Shown piece after piece: positions 1-6,548 of a stretch of DNA of 16,262 nucleotides. The notes beneath the pieces were generated by a model. The model worked only from the letters and a program-made list of their open reading frames with translations, had not been told where the DNA came from and searched no databases. Within the stretch, counting starts at the first letter, position 1, and each line of letters begins with the position of its first letter. This DNA is from an uncultured Clostridium sp. (lineage in GTDB: Bacteria; Bacillota; Clostridia; Peptostreptococcales; Peptostreptococcaceae), in NCBI GenBank assembly GCA_900557165.1, contig USRS01000059.1:1-16262 (forward strand), written 5' to 3'. The translations under genes and the position numbers were made by a program.

Positions 1-150
1 TGTACAACTAAATGTGAGTTTGAAGCAATTCACTTAGAAAGAGACTTGCCGGGTGCAAGTGTTATGAGAAAGAGTGAAGACAAGCTTAAATACATTTTGC
101 CAAACGGTGCAAAACAGGCAATTAAAATTAAATTTTCTAAAAAAAAATAA
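1..150 (+). CDS. C-terminal end of an iron-sulfur (ferredoxin-like) protein, partial
   Basis: An open frame enters from the left edge and stops at a TAA at 148-150, giving 49 residues. It begins CTTKCEFEAIHL. This resembles the last part of a 4Fe-4S ferredoxin motif (C-x3-C followed a few residues later by AI and a hydrophobic residue), and the tail is lysine-rich. Such ends occur on clostridial FAD/NAD(P)-dependent oxidoreductases that carry a C-terminal ferredoxin domain, but that assignment is from memory of the family and the body of the protein is outside the window. The gene is followed by 99 bases of very AT-rich spacer and then hypA on the same strand. I see no clear terminator between them, so they may share a transcript. 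That the frame is coding is fairly sure; the identity is weak. Confidence 0.6.
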   Translation, partial: CTTKCEFEAIHLERDLPGASVMRKSEDKLKYILPNGAKQAIKIKFSKKK

Positions 151-249
151 TTGTTAAAAATATTTGTTAAGACTATTTATTAGAAATTTTAATTAAAATT
201 ATTAAGTTATAAATTTATTAAACAACTAATAAGATAAAAGGGGAAAATT

Positions 250-597
250 ATGCATGAATTAGGTGTTGTTTTTCAGGCTATAAAAATCGTAGAAGAAGTA
301 GCCAAGGAAAATAATCTTACTGAAATAGAAAGTGTAACTGTGGAAATTGGAGAAGTTTCAACAGTTATAGAATCATATCTTCAGAACTGCTGGAAGTGGT
401 CTGTAGAAAAGAAATCAGACATTATGCATAATTGTAAATTACACGTTGAAAAAATCCCTGCAATTACCTATTGTCAGGACTGTGGAAACAAATATGAGAC
501 TGTCACATATGGCAAAACTTGTCCTAAATGTAACAGCACTCATACTTATCTTTTACAGGGTAACGAGTTTAACATAAAGGAAATTGAGGGATGTTAA
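250..597 (+). CDS. hypA: HypA-family nickel/zinc metallochaperone
   Basis: 115 residues, the normal length for HypA, which delivers nickel to [NiFe]-hydrogenase (and in some bacteria to urease). The N-terminus MHELG carries the conserved His2-Glu3 that binds nickel. The C-terminal half has the structural zinc site, with cysteines 75, 78, 91 and 94 in two CxxC pairs. The ATG is preceded by AAAAGGGG at a good distance. No hydrogenase structural gene or hypB-hypF is in the window. The upstream neighbour ends in an iron-sulfur motif, so the pair may serve a redox enzyme rather than a classical hyp operon; this is inference. Clostridia also carry HypA-like proteins outside hyp operons, so the metal target is open. 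Confidence 0.88.
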   Translation: MHELGVVFQAIKIVEEVAKENNLTEIESVTVEIGEVSTVIESYLQNCWKWSVEKKSDIMHNCKLHVEKIPAITYCQDCGNKYETVTYGKTCPKCNSTHTYLLQGNEFNIKEIEGC

Positions 598-600
598 AAT

Positions 601-1374
601 TTGTATAGCAAATTAATAAAATACATGGAGGTAAAATTAAAGGACACTGAGAGAATTGACGATTTACAATTAAAAGGACTAAAAGTTATACAAGACAAAA
701 ATGGATTTTGTTTTGGTATAGATGCAGTTCTTTTAGCTAATTTTGCTAAAGTAAAGAAAAGAGCTAGAGTTGTAGATTTAGGAACAGGAACAGGAATTAT
801 ACCTGTACTTATAGCTGGAAAAAGTGAAGCTGAAAAAATAGTTGGAGTAGAGATACAAGAAGAAGTCTGGGAAATGGCAAATAGAACTGTAAAACTAAAT
901 GATTTACAAGATAGATTAGAAATAGTTAAAGGTGATATAAAAACTATAGATAAACAATTACCAGTACATGGATTTAATGTAGCAACTTCAAATCCACCAT
1001 ATATGCATATGAATGGAATACAAAATCCAAATGATAAAAAGGCTATTTCTAGACATGAGGTTTTATGTGATTTAGAGGATGTTATAAGAGCAGCTTCAAG
1101 ACTAGTTATGCCTAGAGGTAAATTCTTTATGATACACAGACCAACTAGATTAGTAGATATAATCGAGTTAGGTAGAAAATATAGATTAGAGCCAAAAGTA
1201 GTTCAATTTATACATCCTAAAGTAGGAAAAGCTCCTAACTTAATGTTAGTTGAATTTACTAAAGATGGTAGACCAGAACTTAAAGTATTAGATCCTTTAT
1301 ATGTTTACGATGAAAATGGTAATTATACTAAGGAAATAGAAGCAATATATGCAAATGAAAATATAGGAGAATAA
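601..1374 (+). CDS. trmN6: tRNA1(Val) (adenine37-N6)-methyltransferase-like protein (TrmN6/YabB family)
   Basis: A SAM-dependent methyltransferase of up to 257 residues. The SAM-binding motif I is visible as VVDLGTGTGIIPVLI near residues 57-71, and the catalytic NPPY motif of N6-adenine methyltransferases sits in TSNPPYMHMNG near 129-139. The sequence GFCFGIDAVLLANF before motif I is typical of the YabB/YfiC group, which methylates A37 of tRNA-Val. The start is uncertain. TTG at 601 has GAGGG at 586-590 as a ribosome binding site. ATG at 625 begins MEVKLKDTERIDDL, which resembles the family N-terminus, but has no obvious site of its own. It lies 3 bases after hypA and 2 bases before rsmI, so it is surely co-transcribed with rsmI. 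The same pairing (yabB, rsmI) occurs in Bacillus subtilis. Confidence 0.88.
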   Translation: MYSKLIKYMEVKLKDTERIDDLQLKGLKVIQDKNGFCFGIDAVLLANFAKVKKRARVVDLGTGTGIIPVLIAGKSEAEKIVGVEIQEEVWEMANRTVKLNDLQDRLEIVKGDIKTIDKQLPVHGFNVATSNPPYMHMNGIQNPNDKKAISRHEVLCDLEDVIRAASRLVMPRGKFFMIHRPTRLVDIIELGRKYRLEPKVVQFIHPKVGKAPNLMLVEFTKDGRPELKVLDPLYVYDENGNYTKEIEAIYANENIGE

Positions 1375-1376
1375 AA

Positions 1377-2210
1377 ATGAGTGGAAAATTATATATATGT
1401 CCAACGCCTATAGGAAATTTAGAAGATATAACGTATAGAACTCTAAGAGTTTTAAACGAAGTTGATTTAATAGCAGCAGAAGATACTAGACATAGTGTAA
1501 AATTATTAAATCATTTTGAAATATCAAAACCACTTACAAGCTATTTTGAACACAATAAAGATACAAAAGGAATATACTTGATTAACAAGTTACTTGAAGG
1601 TGAAAATATAGCATTAATAAGTGATGCTGGAATGCCAGGAATTTCTGACCCAGGAGAAGACTTAATTAAATTAGCAATAGAAAATAATATAGAAGTTGAT
1701 GTATTACCAGGAGCAAGTGCTTTTGTTATAGCGCTAGTTGGTTCAGGGCTTAATACTCATAAATTTGCTTTTGAAGGATTTTTAGATAGAGATAAAAAAT
1801 TAAGAAGAAGCAGATTAGAAGAAATAAAAGAAGAAGATAGAACTATGATATTCTATGAATCTCCTCATAGACTGAAAGATACATTAAAAGATATGTTAAA
1901 AATTCTTGGAAATAGAGAAATATCTGTTAATAGAGAATTGACTAAAAAATATCAAGAAGTAATAAGAGAAGATATAGAAACAGTAATAAATATATTTAAT
2001 GAAAAAGAAGTTAAAGGTGAGTTTGTACTAATTGTAGACGGATTCAAAGGTGAAAAAACTTTAGCTAATGACCATAGTAATTTAAATGAGAGAGAATATG
2101 TAGAAGTTCTTTTATCAGAAGGTATGAGCAAAAAAGATGCCATAAAAGTAGTTTGTAAAGAAAGAAAACTAAAAAAAGATTTTGTTTATAAACAAGTATT
2201 AGATTTATAA
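1377..2210 (+). CDS. rsmI: 16S rRNA (cytidine1402-2'-O)-methyltransferase RsmI
   Basis: 277 residues, full length. It makes the 2'-O-methyl on C1402 of 16S rRNA in the decoding centre, using SAM. The family signatures are all present in order: PTPIGNLEDITYRTL near the N-terminus, AEDTRHS, SDAGMPGISDPG, LPGASAF, FEGFL, and YESPHR in the middle. These belong to the tetrapyrrole-methylase-like fold. The ATG follows AGGAGA at 1365-1370, two bases after the preceding stop, so translation is probably coupled to the tRNA methyltransferase. The end abuts the next ORF directly (TAA then ATG). In B. subtilis abrB and metS follow rsmI; here an HD protein follows instead. Confidence 0.95.
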   Translation: MSGKLYICPTPIGNLEDITYRTLRVLNEVDLIAAEDTRHSVKLLNHFEISKPLTSYFEHNKDTKGIYLINKLLEGENIALISDAGMPGISDPGEDLIKLAIENNIEVDVLPGASAFVIALVGSGLNTHKFAFEGFLDRDKKLRRSRLEEIKEEDRTMIFYESPHRLKDTLKDMLKILGNREISVNRELTKKYQEVIREDIETVINIFNEKEVKGEFVLIVDGFKGEKTLANDHSNLNEREYVEVLLSEGMSKKDAIKVVCKERKLKKDFVYKQVLDL

Positions 2211-2936
2211 ATGAAAAGATGGGGTGATTTTGTGGAGACAGGATTTCAGATTATTAATGCCATAAAAAGTAATAATACCTGTGAGCAAATATGCGAACTA
2301 AATGAAAGTGGGATTTTAGAAAAAATAATACCAGAAGTAAAAAGTATGAAAGAAGTTGGTCAGTGTAAATATCATAAGGTAGATTGCTTTAGCCATACTA
2401 TTTATGCTTTAGAAGAGTTTGAAAAACTTTTAGTAGAAGATAATTTTCCAAATCATTTAAAAAAAGAGATATGGAAATATTTAAAATCAGAAGTTGAAGA
2501 AAATTTACAAGTATTAGATTTATTAAAATTAGGTGTATTTTTACATGATATAGGAAAAGCCAATGCAAAAACTATAGATGAAAATGGAAGAGTACATTTT
2601 AAAGGACATGAAAAATTTAGTGGAGATATTGCTATAAAGGTTGGAGAAAATCTTAAGCTGTCATCTAAATCCCAAAAATTACTTTATAACTTTACTAGAT
2701 ATCATATGTACCTTTTAAATCTTTATAAAAAAAGCAATGCATCACGAGATGTACTAAAAGAGATGTTTGGTGAATTACAAGATGATATTATAGGAGTTAT
2801 GTTATTAGGGTTTGCAGATATTATTGCAACAAAGAGGTTAATAGAACCAAAAGAAGATGAAGAAATTTTAAAGACATATGTTTATTATGTTTTAACTATT
2901 TATTTATATAAATACAAGAAAAATGTATCCTTCTAA
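2211..2936 (+). CDS. HD-domain protein, related to the HD part of tRNA nucleotidyltransferase-type enzymes
   Basis: Up to 241 residues. The HD metal-binding signature is clear: His at 55 and 62, the HDIGK motif at 112-116, a further His in KGHEKFSG near 133, and RYHMYLL near 166. HD proteins of this layout are metal-dependent phosphohydrolases, and the spacing resembles the HD segment found after the catalytic head of bacterial CCA-adding/poly(A) polymerases. No nucleotidyltransferase head is present, so this is a stand-alone HD protein of unknown substrate. ATG 2211 touches the rsmI stop, but GTG at 2232 has GGGGTGAT at 2221-2228 as a well-placed ribosome binding site and may be the true start, giving 234 residues. 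It is the last gene of the cluster. Confidence 0.8.
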   Translation: MKRWGDFVETGFQIINAIKSNNTCEQICELNESGILEKIIPEVKSMKEVGQCKYHKVDCFSHTIYALEEFEKLLVEDNFPNHLKKEIWKYLKSEVEENLQVLDLLKLGVFLHDIGKANAKTIDENGRVHFKGHEKFSGDIAIKVGENLKLSSKSQKLLYNFTRYHMYLLNLYKKSNASRDVLKEMFGELQDDIIGVMLLGFADIIATKRLIEPKEDEEILKTYVYYVLTIYLYKYKKNVSF

Positions 2937-2958
2937 TAAAGAAAGGATACATTTTTTT
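2921..2958. terminator. Bidirectional intrinsic terminator between HD gene and lrp
   Basis: A 12-bp perfect inverted repeat, AAATGTATCCTT at 2921-2932 and AAGGATACATTT at 2943-2954, is followed by an unbroken T run to 2958. The left arm lies inside the end of the HD gene, whose stop is in the loop. On the minus strand the same hairpin is followed by T-rich sequence, so it can also end the convergent pncB-lrp transcript. Confidence 0.9.
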
Positions 2959-3385
2959 ATAAAATAGATTTAGATTGTATAGGTGTAGATAATATTACAG
3001 ATGTTTTTGTTGAACCAATAGTTTTTATTCCATCGATTACACTTTCCAATTCATACATATCTTTTACTATAACTTTTAGAAGAGAACAGTCATCTCCAGT
3101 AATATGATGACATTCAACTATTCGAGGATCTTCTTTAGCCGTTTCTAAAAAAGAGTCATATTTATCACTTGGAAGAGATATATGTATAAATGCTTTTATA
3201 ACTCGTCCTAAAGCATCTGGATTAACTATTGCCCTGTAGCCTTCAATAACTCCAGATTCTTCTAATCTCTTTACTCTTTCAGAAACAGCAGGAGATGTTA
3301 ATCCTACTATTTTGCCTAAATCTTTCATAGAAATTCTACCATCTTTTTGTAAAATTTCAATTATTCTATAATCTGTTACATCCAT
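2957..3385 (-). CDS. Lrp/AsnC-family transcriptional regulator
   Basis: 142 residues, the normal length of a single-unit Lrp/AsnC regulator. Residues 1-60 form the winged helix-turn-helix (MDVTDYRIIEILQKDGRIS, then a recognition helix around TSPAVSERVKRLEE). Residues about 65-140 form the RAM ligand-binding and oligomerisation domain, with the typical GDDCSLLKV segment. Such proteins bind DNA as dimers to octamers and sense amino acids or other small molecules. The start is set by a GGGGG-containing ribosome binding site. The gene begins 28 bases downstream of the pncB stop on the same strand, so it probably shares the pncB transcript; a link to nicotinate or amino acid control is inference. 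Its stop touches the T run of the shared terminator. Confidence 0.93.
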   Translation of the reverse strand: MDVTDYRIIEILQKDGRISMKDLGKIVGLTSPAVSERVKRLEESGVIEGYRAIVNPDALGRVIKAFIHISLPSDKYDSFLETAKEDPRIVECHHITGDDCSLLKVIVKDMYELESVIDGIKTIGSTKTSVILSTPIQSKSIL

Positions 3386-3388
3386 TTA

Positions 3389-3401
3389 AAGGCCCCCTTT
3401 A
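3389..3401 (-). promoter_or_regulatory. Small palindrome covering the lrp ribosome binding site
   Basis: Directly before the lrp start the sequence reads AAAGG-CCC-CCTTT on the plus strand. On the mRNA this is a 5-bp stem with a 3-base GGG loop, and it contains the lrp ribosome binding site. It could modestly hide that site or be half of an operator, but it is short and may be chance. Confidence 0.25.
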
Positions 3402-3413
3402 TAATTAAGTATA

Positions 3414-4844
3414 TTATAAGCGTTTTTTAGAATCTAATAAATCAGATTTTAATGTCCAAAGATTTTCTGATAAATCAACCTTATATCTTTTTGGATTGGA
3501 AAACCTCTTATAAGAATCCCAGAATGTATTAAGTTGTTCATTAACATATTTTTTTATTTCAATTACACTTTTAGGAACATATTTACACTCACCATTTTTA
3601 AATAATGGTTTTTGAAGTTCTTTTATAGTATAGTTTTGGAAAGTTGTTTTTTTCCAAGTATATGTAGGATCAAAAATAGTTAATGGTTTAGTCGTATCAA
3701 TTTCTTCGTCATGAAGCATGATTAAATCGCCTTCTGCCATGTTATTTTCATTATATATTCTTATTACTTTTTTAAATCCAGGATTATTTATTTTTTCTGC
3801 ATCTTCAGAAACCTTAATTTTAGGTATTAATTTGTCTTTTTCATAAGAAGCAGCTAATTTATAAACTCCTCCTAGAGATGGTGATTCAGCTGATGTGATT
3901 AATTTTGTACCAACACCCCAAGAATTTATGGCAGCACCACTTGATTTTAAGCTAGTTATAGTATATTCATCTAAATCATTGGAAGCAGTATAAGTTAAAT
4001 CATAATATCCTGCTTCTTCAAATAATTTTTTTGACTCATTAGATAAATATTGTAAATCTCCTGAATCTATTCTAATTCCTTTAGGTTTATGTCCTTTTGC
4101 TTTTAGTTCATCAAATACTTTAATAGCATTTGGAACACCACTTTTTAGAACATCATATGTATCTACTAATAATAAACAATTATCTGGATATACATCTGCA
4201 TAAGCACGGAATGAATCCAGTTCATTGTCAAATTTTTGTACCCAGCTATGTGCTTGAGTACCAACTACAGGTATGTCAAACATTTTCCCAGCTAATACAT
4301 TGGCAGTACCAGCGCAACCTCCTACAACAGCAGCTCTTGCACCATAAGTACCTGCATCTGGTCCTTGTGCACGTCTAAGTCCAAACTCAAAGACAGGATC
4401 TCCTTTAGCTGCATAACAAACTCTAGAAGCCTTAGTTGCTATTAATGATTGGAAGTTCACTATGGTAAGCAGAGCAGTTTCAATTAATTGAGCTTGATAT
4501 AGAGGAGCTTTTACTGTTATGATTGGTTCTTTTGGAAACATTATAGTTCCTTCTTCTACAGCATATATATCCCCCGTAAACTTGAAATCTTTTAAAAAAT
4601 CTAAGAATTTATCAGAAAATAAACCTAGGCTTTTTAAATATTCTAAATCCTCATCTGAAAAATGAAGATTATTTATATACTCTACTAATTGTTCTATTCC
4701 ACAGATGATTGTATACCCACCATTACAAGCATTTTTTCTGAAAAACATATCAAATACAACTATATCTTCATGAATATTTTTTTCGAAGTATCCATTTAAC
4801 ATGGTTAATTGATATAAATCAGTAAGAAGTGTTAAATTTCTCAT
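3414..4844 (-). CDS. pncB: Nicotinate phosphoribosyltransferase
   Basis: 476 residues from the chosen start. It converts nicotinate and PRPP to nicotinate mononucleotide with ATP hydrolysis, the entry step of the Preiss-Handler NAD salvage route. The N-terminus LLTDLYQLTMLNGYF, the segment FEFGLRRAQGPDAG near 152-165, and VGTQAHSW with the presumed phosphorylated His199 are family hallmarks; SGDLQYLS near 261-268 lies in the phosphate-binding core. The frame stays open 39 codons further upstream, but that extension is a hydrophobic stretch without a ribosome binding site. The ATG at 4844 is preceded by AAGGAGA and begins MRNLTLLTDL, so I use it. It is followed by the Lrp-family gene. The upstream promoter lies in the AT-rich gap shared with spmA but could not be fixed. 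Confidence 0.95.
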   Translation of the reverse strand: MRNLTLLTDLYQLTMLNGYFEKNIHEDIVVFDMFFRKNACNGGYTIICGIEQLVEYINNLHFSDEDLEYLKSLGLFSDKFLDFLKDFKFTGDIYAVEEGTIMFPKEPIITVKAPLYQAQLIETALLTIVNFQSLIATKASRVCYAAKGDPVFEFGLRRAQGPDAGTYGARAAVVGGCAGTANVLAGKMFDIPVVGTQAHSWVQKFDNELDSFRAYADVYPDNCLLLVDTYDVLKSGVPNAIKVFDELKAKGHKPKGIRIDSGDLQYLSNESKKLFEEAGYYDLTYTASNDLDEYTITSLKSSGAAINSWGVGTKLITSAESPSLGGVYKLAASYEKDKLIPKIKVSEDAEKINNPGFKKVIRIYNENNMAEGDLIMLHDEEIDTTKPLTIFDPTYTWKKTTFQNYTIKELQKPLFKNGECKYVPKSVIEIKKYVNEQLNTFWDSYKRFSNPKRYKVDLSENLWTLKSDLLDSKKRL

Positions 4845-4978
4845 GGTATTTCTCCTTAAATATTTAAATAAATTAAAAAACCTTATACTTATACTAAAAC
4901 ATAATATACCCCAACTTTCAAGCAAAAAGTATATGTAAAGGATTATAAAATAATACATCATTTAATTTAAGTATATAT

Positions 4979-4986
4979 CATAAAAT
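4979..4986 (+). promoter_or_regulatory. Possible sporulation-sigma (sigma-E-like) -10 element for spmA
   Basis: CATAAAAT lies just upstream of the spmA ribosome binding site and fits the CATAnnnT form of sigma-E/sigma-K -10 elements. In Bacillus, spmA is under mother-cell sigma-E control. I do not see a convincing partner -35 at the usual distance, so this is a weak candidate. Confidence 0.3.
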
Positions 4987-5007
4987 GGTTTAAAGGAGGG
5001 GATTTAT

Positions 5008-5583
5008 ATTAATAAATTATGGTTTTATATGATAGTTATAGGTATTGTGGGTAGTATATGTTTTAATAATTTACCCGAAACCAACCAAGCTATATTAAAT
5101 GAAGGGACAAGGGCTATTGAATTTGCAATAACTTTAGCAAGTGTTATGGCACTTTGGATGGGAATTATGAATATAGCAAAGGATTCAGGATTAATTGATA
5201 AAATAGCAAAAAAAATGAACCCAGTAATGAAAAAATTATTTCCCTCAGTACCACAAAATCATAAGGCAATGTCTTATATGGTAATGAATATGGTATTAAA
5301 TATGTTAGGTGCAGGAAATGGGGCAACAGCCTTTGGTTTAAAGGCAATGAAGGAATTGCAAACATTAAATAAAAATAAAAAAAAGGCATCTCCTGATATG
5401 ATTATGTTTTTAGTGATTAATATTTCATCCATACAGTTAATTCCTTTTACCATGTTAAAAATAAGAATAGATGCGGGAAGTGTTAATCCAAACTCAATTA
5501 TTTTAACAACTTTATTTGCCACAACCATATCTACAATAATAGGTATTTTGAGTTGTAAATTATTACAAAGGAGGTATAAATAA
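5008..5583 (+). CDS. spmA: Spore maturation protein A, probable ATT start codon
   Basis: 191 residues if begun at ATT 5008. It is an integral membrane protein of the SpmA family (nucleoside-recognition/Gate fold), needed with SpmB for spore core dehydration. Several hydrophobic segments are visible, along with family patterns such as ALWMGIMNIAKDSG, KLFPSVPQNHKAM, MLGAGNGATAFGLKAM and NISSIQLIPFTM. The first in-frame ATG (5029) is 29 bases after the strong GGAGG site (4995-4999), too far to use, and would delete the start of the first membrane helix. ATT 5008 sits 8 bases after that site and gives INKLWFYMIVIGIVG, matching the usual SpmA N-terminus. No ATG, GTG or TTG lies in this frame between the site and 5029. 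The stop overlaps the spmB start by one base. Confidence 0.9.
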   Translation: MNKLWFYMIVIGIVGSICFNNLPETNQAILNEGTRAIEFAITLASVMALWMGIMNIAKDSGLIDKIAKKMNPVMKKLFPSVPQNHKAMSYMVMNMVLNMLGAGNGATAFGLKAMKELQTLNKNKKKASPDMIMFLVINISSIQLIPFTMLKIRIDAGSVNPNSIILTTLFATTISTIIGILSCKLLQRRYK

Positions 5584-6104
5584 TGTTAGATTATTTTTCT
5601 AATATAGTAATACCTGTAATAATTTTATTTATTATAATTTATGGTAAAAAACAAAAAATAGATATATATGAAAGTTTTATAAATGGAGCAATTGAAGGAT
5701 TGAAAACAGCATGGCATATATTACCCTATATAATAGGAATTTTTTTAGCAATAGGAATTTTTAAATCAGGTAGAGGAATAGAAATTTTAGAGTACATATT
5801 TTCACCAATGGCAAAATTATTTAATATACCAAAAGAATTAATAGGACTAATAATAGTAAAGCCACTGTCAGGAAGTGGCGCTCTTGGAGTATATGCAGAA
5901 CTTGTGCAAAGGGTAGGAATTGATTCACTAACAGAACAAATGGGAGCAACTATTGTGGGTGCATCAGAGACAATTTTTTATACGATGGCAATTTACTATG
6001 GTAGTTTAAAAATAAAAGATACGGGATATACATTATTTTGCTCTTTATTATGCCATATAGCAGGTGTTTTAGCATCAGTATATATTTGCTACTTAATATT
6101 ATAG
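5583..6104 (+). CDS. spmB: Spore maturation protein B
   Basis: 173 residues, full length for SpmB, the membrane partner of SpmA in spore maturation. Hydrophobic segments alternate with the conserved GAIEGLKTAWHILPYIIGIFLAIG-type region near 35-60 and the segments KPLSGSGALGV and VGASETIFYT, typical of this Gate-domain family. The ATG shares its A with the TAA of spmA, and AAAGGAGG lies just ahead, so the two genes are translationally coupled. No hairpin terminator follows; the next promoter begins 4 bases after the stop. Confidence 0.95.
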   Translation: MLDYFSNIVIPVIILFIIIYGKKQKIDIYESFINGAIEGLKTAWHILPYIIGIFLAIGIFKSGRGIEILEYIFSPMAKLFNIPKELIGLIIVKPLSGSGALGVYAELVQRVGIDSLTEQMGATIVGASETIFYTMAIYYGSLKIKDTGYTLFCSLLCHIAGVLASVYICYLIL

Positions 6105-6107
6105 TTA

Positions 6108-6136
6108 TTGACAATAAAATATAAATTTACTAAAAT
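6108..6136 (+). promoter_or_regulatory. Sigma-A promoter of the metG T-box leader
   Basis: TTGACA at 6108-6113 and TAAAAT at 6131-6136 are separated by exactly 17 bases. This is the best vegetative promoter match in the window. It starts 4 bases after the spmB stop and points at the T-box leader, placing transcription start near 6143. A TATAAT at 6215-6220 nearer the leader lacks a good -35 partner. Confidence 0.6.
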
Positions 6137-6224
6137 TAAAAGCGTAGTAATAAAATATTATTGTATTAAAAGATTTATTTTGATTATAATATATAATACA
6201 TATTTAAAATTTAATATAATATAA

Positions 6225-6507
6225 GCTAAGAAGAGAAGAGTAAGTAAGGATTTTTTCTACAGAGAGCTAGGTATGGTGAAAGCTAGTGTCAAAAGAATTA
6301 CTGAAGATGGCCTTGGAGCTTTTTATCTGAAATAATTTAGGATAAAACATTTAGACATGTTATAGTCTGCTAAGATATCTATTAAGTATATCTATTAAAT
6401 CATAAATTTTTGATTTTATTTAAGGTATAAAATTTTAAATAGATAAATTAGGGTGGTAACGCGAATAATATCTCGCCCCTATGGACTCCATAGGCGGCGA
6501 TTTTTTT
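6225..6507 (+). ncRNA. T-box riboswitch, methionine (AUG) specifier, with terminator
   Basis: A tRNA-sensing leader upstream of metG. Stem I is recognisable from the conserved distal part AGAGAGCTAGGTATGGTG (about 6260-6278) and from the 3' side CTGAAGATGGCC. The latter places an ATG specifier codon at 6307-6309, which pairs with the CAU anticodon of tRNA-Met. The T-box sequence AGGGTGGTAACGCG lies at 6450-6463 and would hold uncharged tRNA by its acceptor end. The competing terminator has arms CGCCCCTATGG at 6474-6484 and CCATAGG-C-GGCG at 6488-6499 (one bulged C), then seven T at 6501-6507. Uncharged tRNA-Met should favour the antiterminator and switch on metG. It fills the 445-base gap between spmB and metG. 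Confidence 0.93.
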
Positions 6508-6548
6508 ATTTATAAATTGATAATAATAAAACACGAGGAGGTAATAAA

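Noticed and set aside
4845..4961. 39-codon N-terminal extension of the pncB frame
   Set aside because: No ribosome binding site, hydrophobic sequence unlike the family, and the ATG at 4844 has AAGGAGA and the expected MRNLTLLTDL start.
6215..6220. TATAAT close to the T-box stem I as the metG promoter
   Set aside because: No reasonable -35 at 16-18 bases; the TTGACA/TAAAAT pair at 6108-6136 is far better.
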